A program made the position numbers and the translations under genes. Source: Ignavibacteria bacterium UBA2373 (GTDB lineage: Bacteria; Bacteroidota; Ignavibacteria; Kapaibacteriales; UBA961). From it: a DNA stretch of 64,000 bases. The notes beneath the pieces are model-generated. The model was not told the DNA's origin and did no database searches. It saw only the letters and a list, made by a program, of their open reading frames with translations. Below, one piece after another: positions 9,461-18,401 of the stretch. Position 1 is the stretch's first letter. Every line of letters begins with the position of its first letter. The stretch lies in assembly GCA_002344005.1 (NCBI GenBank), contig DDTD01000046.1, positions 1 to 64,000 on the forward strand, in the 5' to 3' direction.

Positions 9461-10900
9461 GTGGCTTTATCCCTTCGATCACTTGCCTCTGACACGGCTG
9501 TGTATGGACTTTCCACCATAGCCGGACGTTTTTTGACTTTCATTCTCACGCCCTTTTATACCCATTATTTATCCGGTCCCAGCGAATATGGACATATTGC
9601 TACCATATATGCGGTCATTGCATTTATGAATATTGCCTATTCTTTTGGATTTGATACTGCATTTATGCGTTTTTATTCTAAAGATAATGTCGGATATTCA
9701 CAACAAGTATATAATACCGCTTTTTGGAGTATAGCCGGTATATCGTTGTCAATTACCTTTGTTGCATCGCTTTGTATTATTGCATTTCCGCTGCAATTAG
9801 AAGGTATTTACACTTCTGCCACTACACTCTTACTTTGCGCAGCAACAATTCCATTCTTAGATGCACTTATGATTATCCCCTATGCACATTTGCGCATGGA
9901 AAGACGCTCAAAACGATTTGCATTGACTAAATTTTTTATTATTGTACTAAATGTTTCTCTCAATATTCTCTTTGTGGGCACATTGCACTATGGCGCACTC
10001 GGTGTAATAATTTCCGGCATACTGTCGAGTGCATTTGGTGTCGTACTTCTTTTACCGGATATGCTGCTATGGCTGCGACTTCGTATAAGCAGTCCATTAT
10101 TAATAGATATGCTGAAATTTGGGCTTCCTACAGTGCCTGCTGCTTTTTCCACTATAGCATTGCAATTACTTGATCGTCCCATTGTAGGAATATTAACCGA
10201 TTCACGCAATGTGGGAATTTATCAGGCAAATTATCGGCTGGCTCTTCCCATGATGATGTTTATCAGCGTTTTTGAAACAGCATGGAAACCATTTTATTTA
10301 ACCAATGCAGAAAAACCCGAAGCAAAAAAATTGTTTGCGCAAGTTTTGACAATATTTACGGCTGTCTGTGCCATTATTTTTATTATTGTCACTCTTTTTA
10401 TGAGCGATATAGTGGCTCTACCATTCAGAGGTGCATCATTTATTCATCCGCAATATTGGAGCGGATTGCATATCATACCATTGATTCTTGCAGGATATTG
10501 GTTTAATGGATTTTACATTCAGTTTTCAGCCGGTTTTCACATTACAAAACAAACTAAATATTTACCGATAGCTATGGGTACAGCCGCTGTAACGACTGTC
10601 ATCTTAAATTTTGCCCTTGTTCCCCAATGGGGTATTACCGGTGCAGCAATCGCAATGATGCTGTCATATTGTGTAGCTGCTTGTATATTATTGTTCTATG
10701 CAAGAAGAATTTATCCGCTTGATTATGAATGGAACACTATTGCTTTGCTTATTGGATTAGCTCTCAGCACATTTATTGTCTTTACATTGTTTTCACCATT
10801 AACCCTATTACTCAAGATACTTATGGGAATTACTTCCATTGTGATGATAAGTATATTACTACTTCGAAAAAAATCAATTATACATTATCTCAAACGATAA
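9461..10900 (+). CDS. Wzx/MATE-type polysaccharide flippase
   Basis: 479 residues starting at a GTG codon. The sequence has a dozen or more hydrophobic helices spread over its length and begins with the polysaccharide-flippase N-terminus (SLASDTAVYGLSTIAGRFLTFILTPFYTHYLS), followed by SEYGHIATIYAVIAF. This family (PST/Wzx, MOP superfamily) moves lipid-linked oligosaccharides across the inner membrane. Its 3' end abuts the convergent 10901-13771 gene with no gap. The nine-gene glycan operon lies about 3 kb away on the other strand, so a functional link is plausible but not shown by an operon. Confidence 0.85.
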   Translation: MALSLRSLASDTAVYGLSTIAGRFLTFILTPFYTHYLSGPSEYGHIATIYAVIAFMNIAYSFGFDTAFMRFYSKDNVGYSQQVYNTAFWSIAGISLSITFVASLCIIAFPLQLEGIYTSATTLLLCAATIPFLDALMIIPYAHLRMERRSKRFALTKFFIIVLNVSLNILFVGTLHYGALGVIISGILSSAFGVVLLLPDMLLWLRLRISSPLLIDMLKFGLPTVPAAFSTIALQLLDRPIVGILTDSRNVGIYQANYRLALPMMMFISVFETAWKPFYLTNAEKPEAKKLFAQVLTIFTAVCAIIFIIVTLFMSDIVALPFRGASFIHPQYWSGLHIIPLILAGYWFNGFYIQFSAGFHITKQTKYLPIAMGTAAVTTVILNFALVPQWGITGAAIAMMLSYCVAACILLFYARRIYPLDYEWNTIALLIGLALSTFIVFTLFSPLTLLLKILMGITSIVMISILLLRKKSIIHYLKR

Positions 10901-13771
10901 TTACAGTTGTATTTTCTTGACATTCATCCCTGATTTTCCGAAGAGAACAATAAAATATGTACCTGAAATTTTTTGTTGAACGGGTATTGTTATTTCATTC
11001 TCTCCCCGATAAGGTGATGAATATTCATAGACTGTAGTTCCTTGTATATTATACATAATGCAGCGTTCAATCAATGACTCGGTCTGTTGTTTTTTTACCA
11101 CAATACTTTGCTGAGTAGGAATGACTACGATATCATCATTAAGTGCAATATAGTTTTCTTGAACAGATGTAGTGAATTGCTCTAACCAAGAGACAGCATT
11201 ATTCACAAGTGCATAACGTATTGTTGTATCATTGATGCTTGAGAGATTAAATGCAAAATATGCATTTCTTGTTGAACCATATTCTCTTTGTATCCCATGT
11301 ATAATCGTTGTATTTTTTTTATCCGTAATAATAGAAGCCGCATCCTGAGCATCAAGTTGCAATGTTGGAACCGGAATAACTTCTAAACCCAAGTAATGAT
11401 TTAGTTGCGGTAATTGAACAGCAATATTCTGCAAATTACCAAATGTGCTATTGGATTGTACGCTCTGCCAAATGCGCTTTCCGTCATCGCCTTTTGCAGA
11501 CTGTGGAACTTCTTTAATTTTTGCACCGAATAGTTTCAGTAAATCATTGCCTTTTCCTTCGAGTGTATAAAGTGAAATCGGGTCATCACCTATCAATAAA
11601 ACTTCGATACCCTTTTTTTGCATATCCTGCATAATTGCAGCATGAATATCATTCATAAAACCATGAGTGCCGCAATTCCAAATAACGGTTTCGGGATTTG
11701 AAGTCTCATCGTACCAACGCAAAAATTCTTCACTTGTCATTGATTGATAATATCGTTTTTGAGTTTTTGCAATATCCTTCATCAATGAATAATTTTCTCG
11801 AGTTGCATCCTCAATAATAATTTTTTTTAGATTAATGGAAGCAAAAGTAAATGATAGTGTTTTATAGATATTCTGTGTTTTGCGGTCATAACACTGAATG
11901 ACAAAACGTGCAATACCTGATTTTTTATGTGTTGTAATCTCAAGAGGTAAGACTGTTTGTTGATTATTACCGATACTATATTCTTCATTTGGTAGAATGA
12001 CTTCCCATCCATCGGGTATGCTTGAATTGGGAGCTAAGCGAAGTGCAGGTTCTATTGATTCATTTGTCCCATTTACTATGGTTATATCAGCTTTTTGAAT
12101 TTCATCAATTGTATAAAATGATTGATTAGCAAAACAATGTATTTTCTGATTAAATGTCACTTTTTTGACAGTACTTTCAATTTGGTCAACGAAATAAATA
12201 TCACCATCTGCGTCAAATTCGATGCCTGCTATACCTTTTGCACCTGTTTCTATACTTTCAATAAATGTTGGCTTTTGCGATTCATGAAGCCGATAAAGAT
12301 ATATTTTTCCATTTTCTCTATCACTTACCGCCATTAAGCTATAATATATATCAATCCCAACGGGCTTATTTAATCCTTCTGTTATATATGGTTCATAAAG
12401 AGCATCTTTCATTTCCACAAACTCAGCAAGCCGTTCATCACGAGGCGATTGAACCGTTAATTTCTTTGCAATTGTACCTGATTGAGTTTGTAGTCTATAG
12501 ATAGAGTTGCCATCAATATAATAAAGCCATGATGATGACTTATCAAGCACTAAATGGGAAGGAAGATTATGCTCTCTTTTCGTCAGTTTAATTTGGCTGA
12601 ATCGTCTTACGCTGCCATCACGATGGTCTGTTCCGCCAATTTCATGGGGATTGGCAAAATCATAACGACAAATGTCATTGTACATATTATCGTTCACCCA
12701 ATAGACATTGTTTTTTTCATGAGCAATACCCATAGTAAATGGACTTTGATGCAACATATCCAAATGACTTGCCAAACGTTGTTTCACCTGATCGAAAGGT
12801 CCTTGATTGCGTCGAGCAAATATTGCAGTATCTGATGCCCATAATGTCGGTCCCATAAAATCCATTTGAGGCACAGTATTTTGTTTGGGTTCTCCACTTT
12901 GCGCTGTGCCGAATGTGCCATTATCACCAAAATCAATCGCCATTGTTCGCCACATAAAATGCGATGCTGCATAATCTCTGCGTTTTTCAATAGTTTGATT
13001 ATTTTTTCCCGTATTTCGTATAATTGCTATACCTTCACCTGCTTGATTAGTTCCTGTTACCACCCAGAGTTCATTTGGATGAAATATAGCAGAATTGAAT
13101 GACAAATCAACAGGGTTAATAATATCGGGATATGATGCGATGGTTGTGATTGTAAATTTATCATTAGAGAGTAGTCTATCGGTCGCTTGATTCTTTTTCT
13201 GCGAATAATATCGCACTTCATTGAGTGACTTTTCAATGAGTTTCTCTATGTCCATGAAAGGTTCATCGCCGTATGTAGCAAAAACAAGTGTGCTTTTATG
13301 AACTATCATAGCCACGTGCAAATCAATGTCTTTTTCTTTATTAAAAGCAGAAAGAGATGCAGCACCTTCATTATTCGTATCTTCAACAAATGTGAACACC
13401 TCAGAAAATGAATTTTTTTTGGCAAAAATATCCAAATCTTTTTGCTTTTCAGAACTTACAGCTATTACTCGGATTCCATTACGGCGCAGTATTTCTGTTT
13501 GCTTATTGAGATTGTAAAGCTGTTCAGCACAGTGAATGCATTGCGTTCCGAGAAATCGAATAAAGATAATGGGATGATGCTTAGAGAGAGCAAGAACATC
13601 AATGCCTTGTGAACCTATTGACAGTGTTTTCGGTAAAAGTAAATGCGGTTCTTTAGGTAATGTGACAAATGGCATAGACTTCATCATGGGATGAGATGTC
13701 ATACTGTCGCCCGCAGTGAGTACTGCACATGAAAAAAGTAATGAAGCAAGGAATGTAACAAAATGTTTCAT
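10901..13771 (-). CDS. Thioredoxin-like / beta-propeller fusion protein with T9SS sorting domain
   Basis: 956 residues. The start at 13771 (MKHFVTF) gives a good signal peptide; an upstream in-frame start adds 13 polar residues and is less likely. An N-terminal redoxin-like domain (about residues 55-190) has a CIHC motif in FLGTQCIHCAEQL followed by RVIAVSSEKQKDLD, as in AhpC/TlpA proteins. The middle holds NHL/YWTD-like propeller segments (VGIDIYYSLMAVSDRENGKI, GIEFDADGDIYFVD). The C-terminus (about 70 residues, ending SGTYFIVLFGKSGMNVKKIQL without its first residue) resembles a T9SS type A domain. This would be an exported redox-active surface or extracellular protein. The substrate is unknown. 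It shares no operon with its neighbours: the operon on its 5' side starts a new reading unit after a 60-base gap. Confidence 0.8.
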   Translation of the reverse strand: MKHFVTFLASLLFSCAVLTAGDSMTSHPMMKSMPFVTLPKEPHLLLPKTLSIGSQGIDVLALSKHHPIIFIRFLGTQCIHCAEQLYNLNKQTEILRRNGIRVIAVSSEKQKDLDIFAKKNSFSEVFTFVEDTNNEGAASLSAFNKEKDIDLHVAMIVHKSTLVFATYGDEPFMDIEKLIEKSLNEVRYYSQKKNQATDRLLSNDKFTITTIASYPDIINPVDLSFNSAIFHPNELWVVTGTNQAGEGIAIIRNTGKNNQTIEKRRDYAASHFMWRTMAIDFGDNGTFGTAQSGEPKQNTVPQMDFMGPTLWASDTAIFARRNQGPFDQVKQRLASHLDMLHQSPFTMGIAHEKNNVYWVNDNMYNDICRYDFANPHEIGGTDHRDGSVRRFSQIKLTKREHNLPSHLVLDKSSSWLYYIDGNSIYRLQTQSGTIAKKLTVQSPRDERLAEFVEMKDALYEPYITEGLNKPVGIDIYYSLMAVSDRENGKIYLYRLHESQKPTFIESIETGAKGIAGIEFDADGDIYFVDQIESTVKKVTFNQKIHCFANQSFYTIDEIQKADITIVNGTNESIEPALRLAPNSSIPDGWEVILPNEEYSIGNNQQTVLPLEITTHKKSGIARFVIQCYDRKTQNIYKTLSFTFASINLKKIIIEDATRENYSLMKDIAKTQKRYYQSMTSEEFLRWYDETSNPETVIWNCGTHGFMNDIHAAIMQDMQKKGIEVLLIGDDPISLYTLEGKGNDLLKLFGAKIKEVPQSAKGDDGKRIWQSVQSNSTFGNLQNIAVQLPQLNHYLGLEVIPVPTLQLDAQDAASIITDKKNTTIIHGIQREYGSTRNAYFAFNLSSINDTTIRYALVNNAVSWLEQFTTSVQENYIALNDDIVVIPTQQSIVVKKQQTESLIERCIMYNIQGTTVYEYSSPYRGENEITIPVQQKISGTYFIVLFGKSGMNVKKIQL

Positions 13772-13831
13772 AAATTCGACTCTATCTTGATATGTAATGG
13801 AATTTCTCATACCAAGATACGCATTTATTCA

Positions 13832-14605
13832 TCATGTTTCAATACGTTGCTCATAAAATGCATCAGAACACGTTCGAATACGAACGCCATGCGTATCATC
13901 AATGGTAATAAATGTTGATGGTATATCAGTCCAACAGCCTGAATTTACATAAGTTACACCATCAGAAGTCTTCATGGTAGCTACGTGAGTATGACCACAA
14001 AAAATATAGTCGCATTGTCGTAACCGCCCATACTCGAGTGCATCATCCGCCACTTTTTCTACGATACGGATAAAACGCTTACTTCGTTGTTTTATCCAAC
14101 GGCTCAGTCTTTGTTGTTCGCCGCCAATCATTTGAATTCCTGTATAAAGTCGGGTGGCAACTTCCGTAATCACAGGTTTGTCATAGATAAATTCATCAAA
14201 CTGATGTCCATGGAGAGCTATCATTTTCTTATCATTAAAAACCCAGATATACTCTTCAACAACTTCTACACCTAATAAATGGGATAATGTTTCTGCAATA
14301 CCGTCATGATTACCTATCACCCAAATTACTTCTCGCCCATGACGAGGGTGAGATAATGAACGTATTAAGGAGAGAAATTTCCAATCTTTTTTCTTCAATC
14401 GTTTAAAATTGAGATCATCAAAGACATCACCATTTAAAATGAGTCTTTTGAAACGAAAACGTTTTAACAATTGAATAAGCTGTTGACTTCTCGAGACCAG
14501 AGAACCTAAATGAATATCCGAAATGATAATCGTATCAACATCGCCTATTTCTTGCCCAATATCAATATCGTCAACGGTATGAATATTATCGTAAACGAAA
14601 GACAT
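13832..14605 (-). CDS. LpxH-like calcineurin-fold phosphoesterase
   Basis: 257 residues with every metal-binding block of the UDP-2,3-diacylglucosamine diphosphatase-like family: SDIHLGS, NGDVFDD, GNHDG, HGHQFD, GHTHVATM and NSGCWTD. True LpxH cleaves UDP-2,3-diacylglucosamine in lipid A synthesis. The family also includes phosphoesterases of other lipid or nucleotide-sugar substrates, so I name it by fold only. It is the last gene of the glycan operon and overlaps the hydroxylase gene by 20 bases, which ties it to modification or recycling of a lipid-linked or nucleotide-linked intermediate (inference). Confidence 0.8.
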   Translation of the reverse strand: MSFVYDNIHTVDDIDIGQEIGDVDTIIISDIHLGSLVSRSQQLIQLLKRFRFKRLILNGDVFDDLNFKRLKKKDWKFLSLIRSLSHPRHGREVIWVIGNHDGIAETLSHLLGVEVVEEYIWVFNDKKMIALHGHQFDEFIYDKPVITEVATRLYTGIQMIGGEQQRLSRWIKQRSKRFIRIVEKVADDALEYGRLRQCDYIFCGHTHVATMKTSDGVTYVNSGCWTDIPSTFITIDDTHGVRIRTCSDAFYEQRIET

Positions 14606-15356
14606 AGAAAAATTGTTGAATAAATGATAAAGGATACTTTTGTGCTAAACCATAGATACCTGCTTTTTCCTTGTTCGGGAAATATGCAGTACCGAACATC
14701 CAATCCCACACGGCTAATTTTGTCGAAAAATTTTTATCAAAAGCTTTTTCATCATTCGCATGATGCCAACGGTGCATTTCCGGTCCATTAAAAAAATATC
14801 GAAGGATACCCATAGAAATATCTGTATTGGAATGAATAAACATACCCCAGACGGCATCAATCATACCTTTATACACAGCCACTTCAGGCGAAGCTCCCAA
14901 CAAAAACATTGGCGCAAACTCAACTGTTTGATTAATAAGTATCTCAAAGAAATGTGAACGCGATCCGGAAAGCCAATCTACCTCGATTGAAGAATGATGT
15001 GCCTCATGAATTCTCCAAAGTAGAGGAATTTTATGCTGAAAGCGGTGGAACCAATATATATAGAAGTCATGCAATATAAAAAAGAATACGAATTGTTGCC
15101 ATAGGGAAAATTTTGAGTCAAAATGAACATAAAACTCGAGACCTAAATTTTGCAACCATTGAATTATATAATAAATACAGATTCCTGCAACATAGCTTTG
15201 AACCACTGTATAGAGGACAAAATCATTAAAAAATCCTTCACGAAATACTTTCTGTCCTTTATTATAGGGAATAAATCTTTCCAAGAGTATAATACATATT
15301 GCTGCAATAACAACAATAAAACCGGTTATAATTTCAAGTGATAAGTCTAAAATCAT
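14586..15356 (-). CDS. Fatty-acid-hydroxylase / sterol-desaturase superfamily membrane enzyme
   Basis: 256 residues with about four membrane segments and the three histidine clusters of the di-iron hydroxylase superfamily: HDFYIYWFHR, HEAHHSS and MHRWHHAND. Known members hydroxylate or desaturate fatty acyl chains, sphingoid bases or sterols using O2. The start overlaps the NeuB stop by four bases and the end overlaps the phosphoesterase start, so it is translationally coupled inside the sugar operon. A serine-palmitoyltransferase-like gene at 36205 raises sphingolipid hydroxylation as one possible role. The actual lipid cannot be read from the sequence. Confidence 0.85.
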   Translation of the reverse strand: MILDLSLEIITGFIVVIAAICIILLERFIPYNKGQKVFREGFFNDFVLYTVVQSYVAGICIYYIIQWLQNLGLEFYVHFDSKFSLWQQFVFFFILHDFYIYWFHRFQHKIPLLWRIHEAHHSSIEVDWLSGSRSHFFEILINQTVEFAPMFLLGASPEVAVYKGMIDAVWGMFIHSNTDISMGILRYFFNGPEMHRWHHANDEKAFDKNFSTKLAVWDWMFGTAYFPNKEKAGIYGLAQKYPLSFIQQFFYVFRLR

Positions 15357-16243
15357 GCAACTAATTCAGTAGAAACTCGACGTAATTTTTTTCTTGACGA
15401 TAGCTCGCTGTCATAAACCCTTTTGATGCCATCTCCCAAAGCTTTTTCTATATCACGGATGTTTGAAACTAATCGAATAAGCCCAACCATCTCGACTGAG
15501 GCTGCCTGATCGGTTCCCCACATTGCACGATCTAAAGTAATATGCCTTTCAACAAAACAAGCACCTAAGGTAACTGCTGACCATGTTGGTGCTAATCCTA
15601 CTTCATGACCGGAATATCCGATTGGAATATCAGGGTATAAGCTACGTAATGTGCGAATCATATTTAAATTTAATTCTTCAATCTTGCAAGGATACGACGA
15701 TGTCGAGTGTGCTATAAGTAATGCTGAAGTATCTAATGAATCAATGGCTTCGGTAATCTCTTCCATCGTACTCATACCTGTGGAAATAATTAATGGTTTT
15801 CCGGTATTTTGCATCGTTTGTAATAATGGAATATCCGTAAGTGATGCGGATGCAGCTTTATAACATGGCGGATTAAATTGTTCAATAAACTCAACTGAAG
15901 GCTCATCCCAACATGATGCAAACCATTGAATATTTTTTTGTTTACAATATTGGTCAATTTCATCAAATTCATTGAAGCCGAATTCTACTTTATGACGATA
16001 TTCTAAATAAGTCATTCTTCCCCAAGGGGTATCTCTTTCAATATCCCATTGTTCACGCGGAACACATAACTCCGGTGTTCTTTTTTGAAACTTCACAGCA
16101 TCACAACCCGCAATTGCCGCAGAATCAATCATTTTTTTTGCAAGTTCAACGGAGCCATTATGATTAATACCAATCTCAGCAATAACATATACAGAGTGTT
16201 TATCTCCAACGGCTTTATCGCCAATTAAAACAGACTTTCTCAT
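15353..16243 (-). CDS. NeuB-type 2-keto-3-deoxy acid sugar synthase lacking the SAF domain
   Basis: 296 residues. The NeuB family condenses phosphoenolpyruvate with a six-carbon (or related) aldose to give sialic-acid-like sugars. Landmarks are YVIAEIGINHNGSVELAKKM, AVKFQKRTPE, the IQWFASCWDEPS strand, YKAASASLTDIPLL, IISTGMSTMEEI, HSTSSYPC, IGYSGHEVGLAPTWSAVTLG and FVERHITLD. Canonical NeuB proteins are about 340-350 residues because of a C-terminal SAF/antifreeze domain. Here the protein stops soon after the barrel (RRVSTELVA), so that domain is missing or replaced in trans. It is preceded by an SDR gene and overlaps the next gene by four bases. No NeuC-like epimerase is present, so the acceptor aldose is unknown. 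Confidence 0.88.
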   Translation of the reverse strand: MRKSVLIGDKAVGDKHSVYVIAEIGINHNGSVELAKKMIDSAAIAGCDAVKFQKRTPELCVPREQWDIERDTPWGRMTYLEYRHKVEFGFNEFDEIDQYCKQKNIQWFASCWDEPSVEFIEQFNPPCYKAASASLTDIPLLQTMQNTGKPLIISTGMSTMEEITEAIDSLDTSALLIAHSTSSYPCKIEELNLNMIRTLRSLYPDIPIGYSGHEVGLAPTWSAVTLGACFVERHITLDRAMWGTDQAASVEMVGLIRLVSNIRDIEKALGDGIKRVYDSELSSRKKLRRVSTELVA

Positions 16244-16271
16244 TGTTTACCTTTCATAAAATAATAAATTT

Positions 16272-17075
16272 TTATATAATTGTCCAACCGCCATCAACAA
16301 TAAGATTAGCACCTGAAACATACGATGATGCATCACTTGCCAGAAAAACCAGCGCACCTTTATAATCTTCCTTATTCGCCATACGACCTAAGGGCGTTTT
16401 CTTCGAATAGTTCTCGACAAAGTCTTCATCTTGATATGCGAATACTCCGCCCGGTGAAATACAATTTACCCTAATATTTTTTTCACCCCAATATGCTGCT
16501 AAATACTTTGTAAACTGTATTACTGCTCCTTTTGATGTCGGATACACAGGAGATTTCCACATCAAGCGTTCTCCATTTTTTTTCAGGTATATCGATTGAT
16601 CCGGAGCAACGACACCATACGTTGATGCAATATTAATAATTGAACCTGATTTCTGTTGTGCCATAACACTCCCAAGATATTGACAGCATAAAAACACGCC
16701 TGTAACATTAACGTCTAACACTTTTTTCCAAACATAAAGAGGATAATCTTCAAATGATCCTTGTATATGATTGTCGCGTTTTTCGACCATATCGTTAATG
16801 GCAGCATTATTCACAAGTATATCAATCGTACCATACTGCGATACTATCCTTTCTCTGACACTTGATAATGACGCTGAATCAGTAACATCAAGTCGTATAG
16901 TTGAAATTTGATGACGAATTTGTTCAGGAAAAATATCGTCATGACATCGCTCAATATCGGCAGCAATAACGTGCGCACCGGCTTCTGCCAGAGCTATACA
17001 ATGTTGCAGTCCTAACAATCCGTTTGCCCCTGTGACAACAGCAATTTTACCCGAAAGTGAAAAATTATTATCCAT
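16272..17075 (-). CDS. Short-chain dehydrogenase/reductase of the glycan operon
   Basis: 267 residues, classical SDR: nucleotide-binding motif TGANGLLG near residue 15, DILVNNAA, catalytic Ser in NIASTYG, the YPTSKGA Tyr-Lys pair, and a C-terminal SGANLIVDGGW. It uses NAD(P)H to reduce or oxidise a hydroxyl or keto group. It resembles PtmA-type SDRs found next to NeuB genes. An insertion around VVAPDQSIYLKKNGERL before the catalytic Tyr may shape the sugar pocket. Its start overlaps the aminotransferase stop by eight bases. The substrate is probably the precursor or product of the NeuB step (inference). Confidence 0.87.
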   Translation of the reverse strand: MDNNFSLSGKIAVVTGANGLLGLQHCIALAEAGAHVIAADIERCHDDIFPEQIRHQISTIRLDVTDSASLSSVRERIVSQYGTIDILVNNAAINDMVEKRDNHIQGSFEDYPLYVWKKVLDVNVTGVFLCCQYLGSVMAQQKSGSIINIASTYGVVAPDQSIYLKKNGERLMWKSPVYPTSKGAVIQFTKYLAAYWGEKNIRVNCISPGGVFAYQDEDFVENYSKKTPLGRMANKEDYKGALVFLASDASSYVSGANLIVDGGWTII

Positions 17076-18387
17076 GTACTAAATGTGGTTTAGAATGAAA
17101 GTGTGTTGTTTTTCGAAATACCGGTTCTAATATTTTTCCATGAATCATTTCTCGTATATTACCATTATACAAAACATCATGAATAAATGGAAGAATTTCA
17201 CTGTATGCAAAGAGCGTATGAAGAATATCCTGATCACTGTGTGAAAATGACAATGTATGAAATCCATTCCAAAGAATTCCGTATCTGAGAAACTCTTGCT
17301 GTAAAAGTGTTTTTATCTCCAAGGCAGGAAATGTTGAGTGCTGAATTGATATCATTGTTCGTGTTGGATTTCCGATACAATCACACCATGGTATCTGATG
17401 TTTTTGTATAATGCTTTTAATTCCTTGTTGTAGTTTTTTTCCTTGTTGATGCAAATAGTCTGGTACATCATATTTTCGTATTTCATTCATTGTGGATTTT
17501 GCCGCGGCTAAAGATAAAGCTTCACCGCCGAATGTTGTAAAAAAGAAGACATCTTTTTCCAATATTGACATGATATTCGATTTACCGCATAATACTGAGA
17601 GGGGCATACCGTTGGCGATTGCCTTAGAAAAACACAATAAGTCTGCATCTATATCATAATATTCCTGTGCGCCTCCTAATGCGAGACGCCACCCCGTCCA
17701 CATTTCATCAAAAATAAGTACGGTACCAAACTTATGACATAATTCACGTAATTCAAGTAAAAAACCGTTCTTTGGTTCTGTAAATGTTATGGGTTCTAGA
17801 ATGACGGCAGCCGTCTGTTCACTGATACTGTCCAAGAGAGAATCAACATTATTATAATCAAATGTAAAAACGTGATTTTTCGTGGTTTCAGGTATTCCTT
17901 TATCACGGTCTGTGACTGAGATATACCAATCGTGCCATCCATGATAACCACAACATAAAATTTCATCACGTTGTGTATATGCACGAGCAATACGAACTGC
18001 GGCACTTGTAACATCCGCACCAGTTTTGCTAAAACGTACCATTTCCGCATTAGGTACAATAGAGGTAATTAATTCTGCGACCTCATATTCAAGACTATGC
18101 GGTAATGAAAATGTTATTCCTTTTAATAATTGTTCTTTTATTGCTGTATCTACAGCTTCATAACAATACCCTAAAGAAAGTGGTCCTACAGCCATTGATA
18201 AATCCAGATATTCATTTCCATCAATATCAATTATTTTACTGCCTTTACCTTTATCAGCAAATATTGGTGCAACCCCAAAAGAATATTGCCCAACTCCTTT
18301 TGCTAATGTTTGAGTTACTCCCGGAATAATATGTCGAGCTTTCTCGTATAGTTCCAAAGATTCTTGTATAGAAGGTAATGTCAACAT
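17068..18387 (-). CDS. Class III PLP aminotransferase, glutamate-1-semialdehyde-aminotransferase-like
   Basis: 439 residues. The ATG at 18387 (MLTLPSIQ) is preferred over a TTG four codons upstream. Class III features are FSKTGADVTSAAVRIARA, CGYHGWHDWY, ILEPITF, the PLP-aspartate in LIFDEMWTG, the PLP-lysine in CFSKAIANGMPL and a TTFGGEALSLAA block. The GSA-aminotransferase fold is shared with HemL, but the sugar-operon context and the divergent C-terminus (HFHSKPHLVHG) argue against a haem role. A role in aminating a keto-sugar or short-chain carbonyl made by the adjacent transketolase pair is an inference. It ends overlapping the SDR gene and starts 14 bases after the transketolase C gene. 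Confidence 0.88.
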   Translation of the reverse strand: MLTLPSIQESLELYEKARHIIPGVTQTLAKGVGQYSFGVAPIFADKGKGSKIIDIDGNEYLDLSMAVGPLSLGYCYEAVDTAIKEQLLKGITFSLPHSLEYEVAELITSIVPNAEMVRFSKTGADVTSAAVRIARAYTQRDEILCCGYHGWHDWYISVTDRDKGIPETTKNHVFTFDYNNVDSLLDSISEQTAAVILEPITFTEPKNGFLLELRELCHKFGTVLIFDEMWTGWRLALGGAQEYYDIDADLLCFSKAIANGMPLSVLCGKSNIMSILEKDVFFFTTFGGEALSLAAAKSTMNEIRKYDVPDYLHQQGKKLQQGIKSIIQKHQIPWCDCIGNPTRTMISIQHSTFPALEIKTLLQQEFLRYGILWNGFHTLSFSHSDQDILHTLFAYSEILPFIHDVLYNGNIREMIHGKILEPVFRKTTHFHSKPHLVHG

Positions 18388-18401
18388 AAAGAAATGCAAA
18401 T

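Noticed and set aside
17068..18387. HemL (glutamate-1-semialdehyde aminotransferase for haem)
   Set aside because: Same fold, but it sits in a sugar operon and has a divergent C-terminus; no other haem gene is near.
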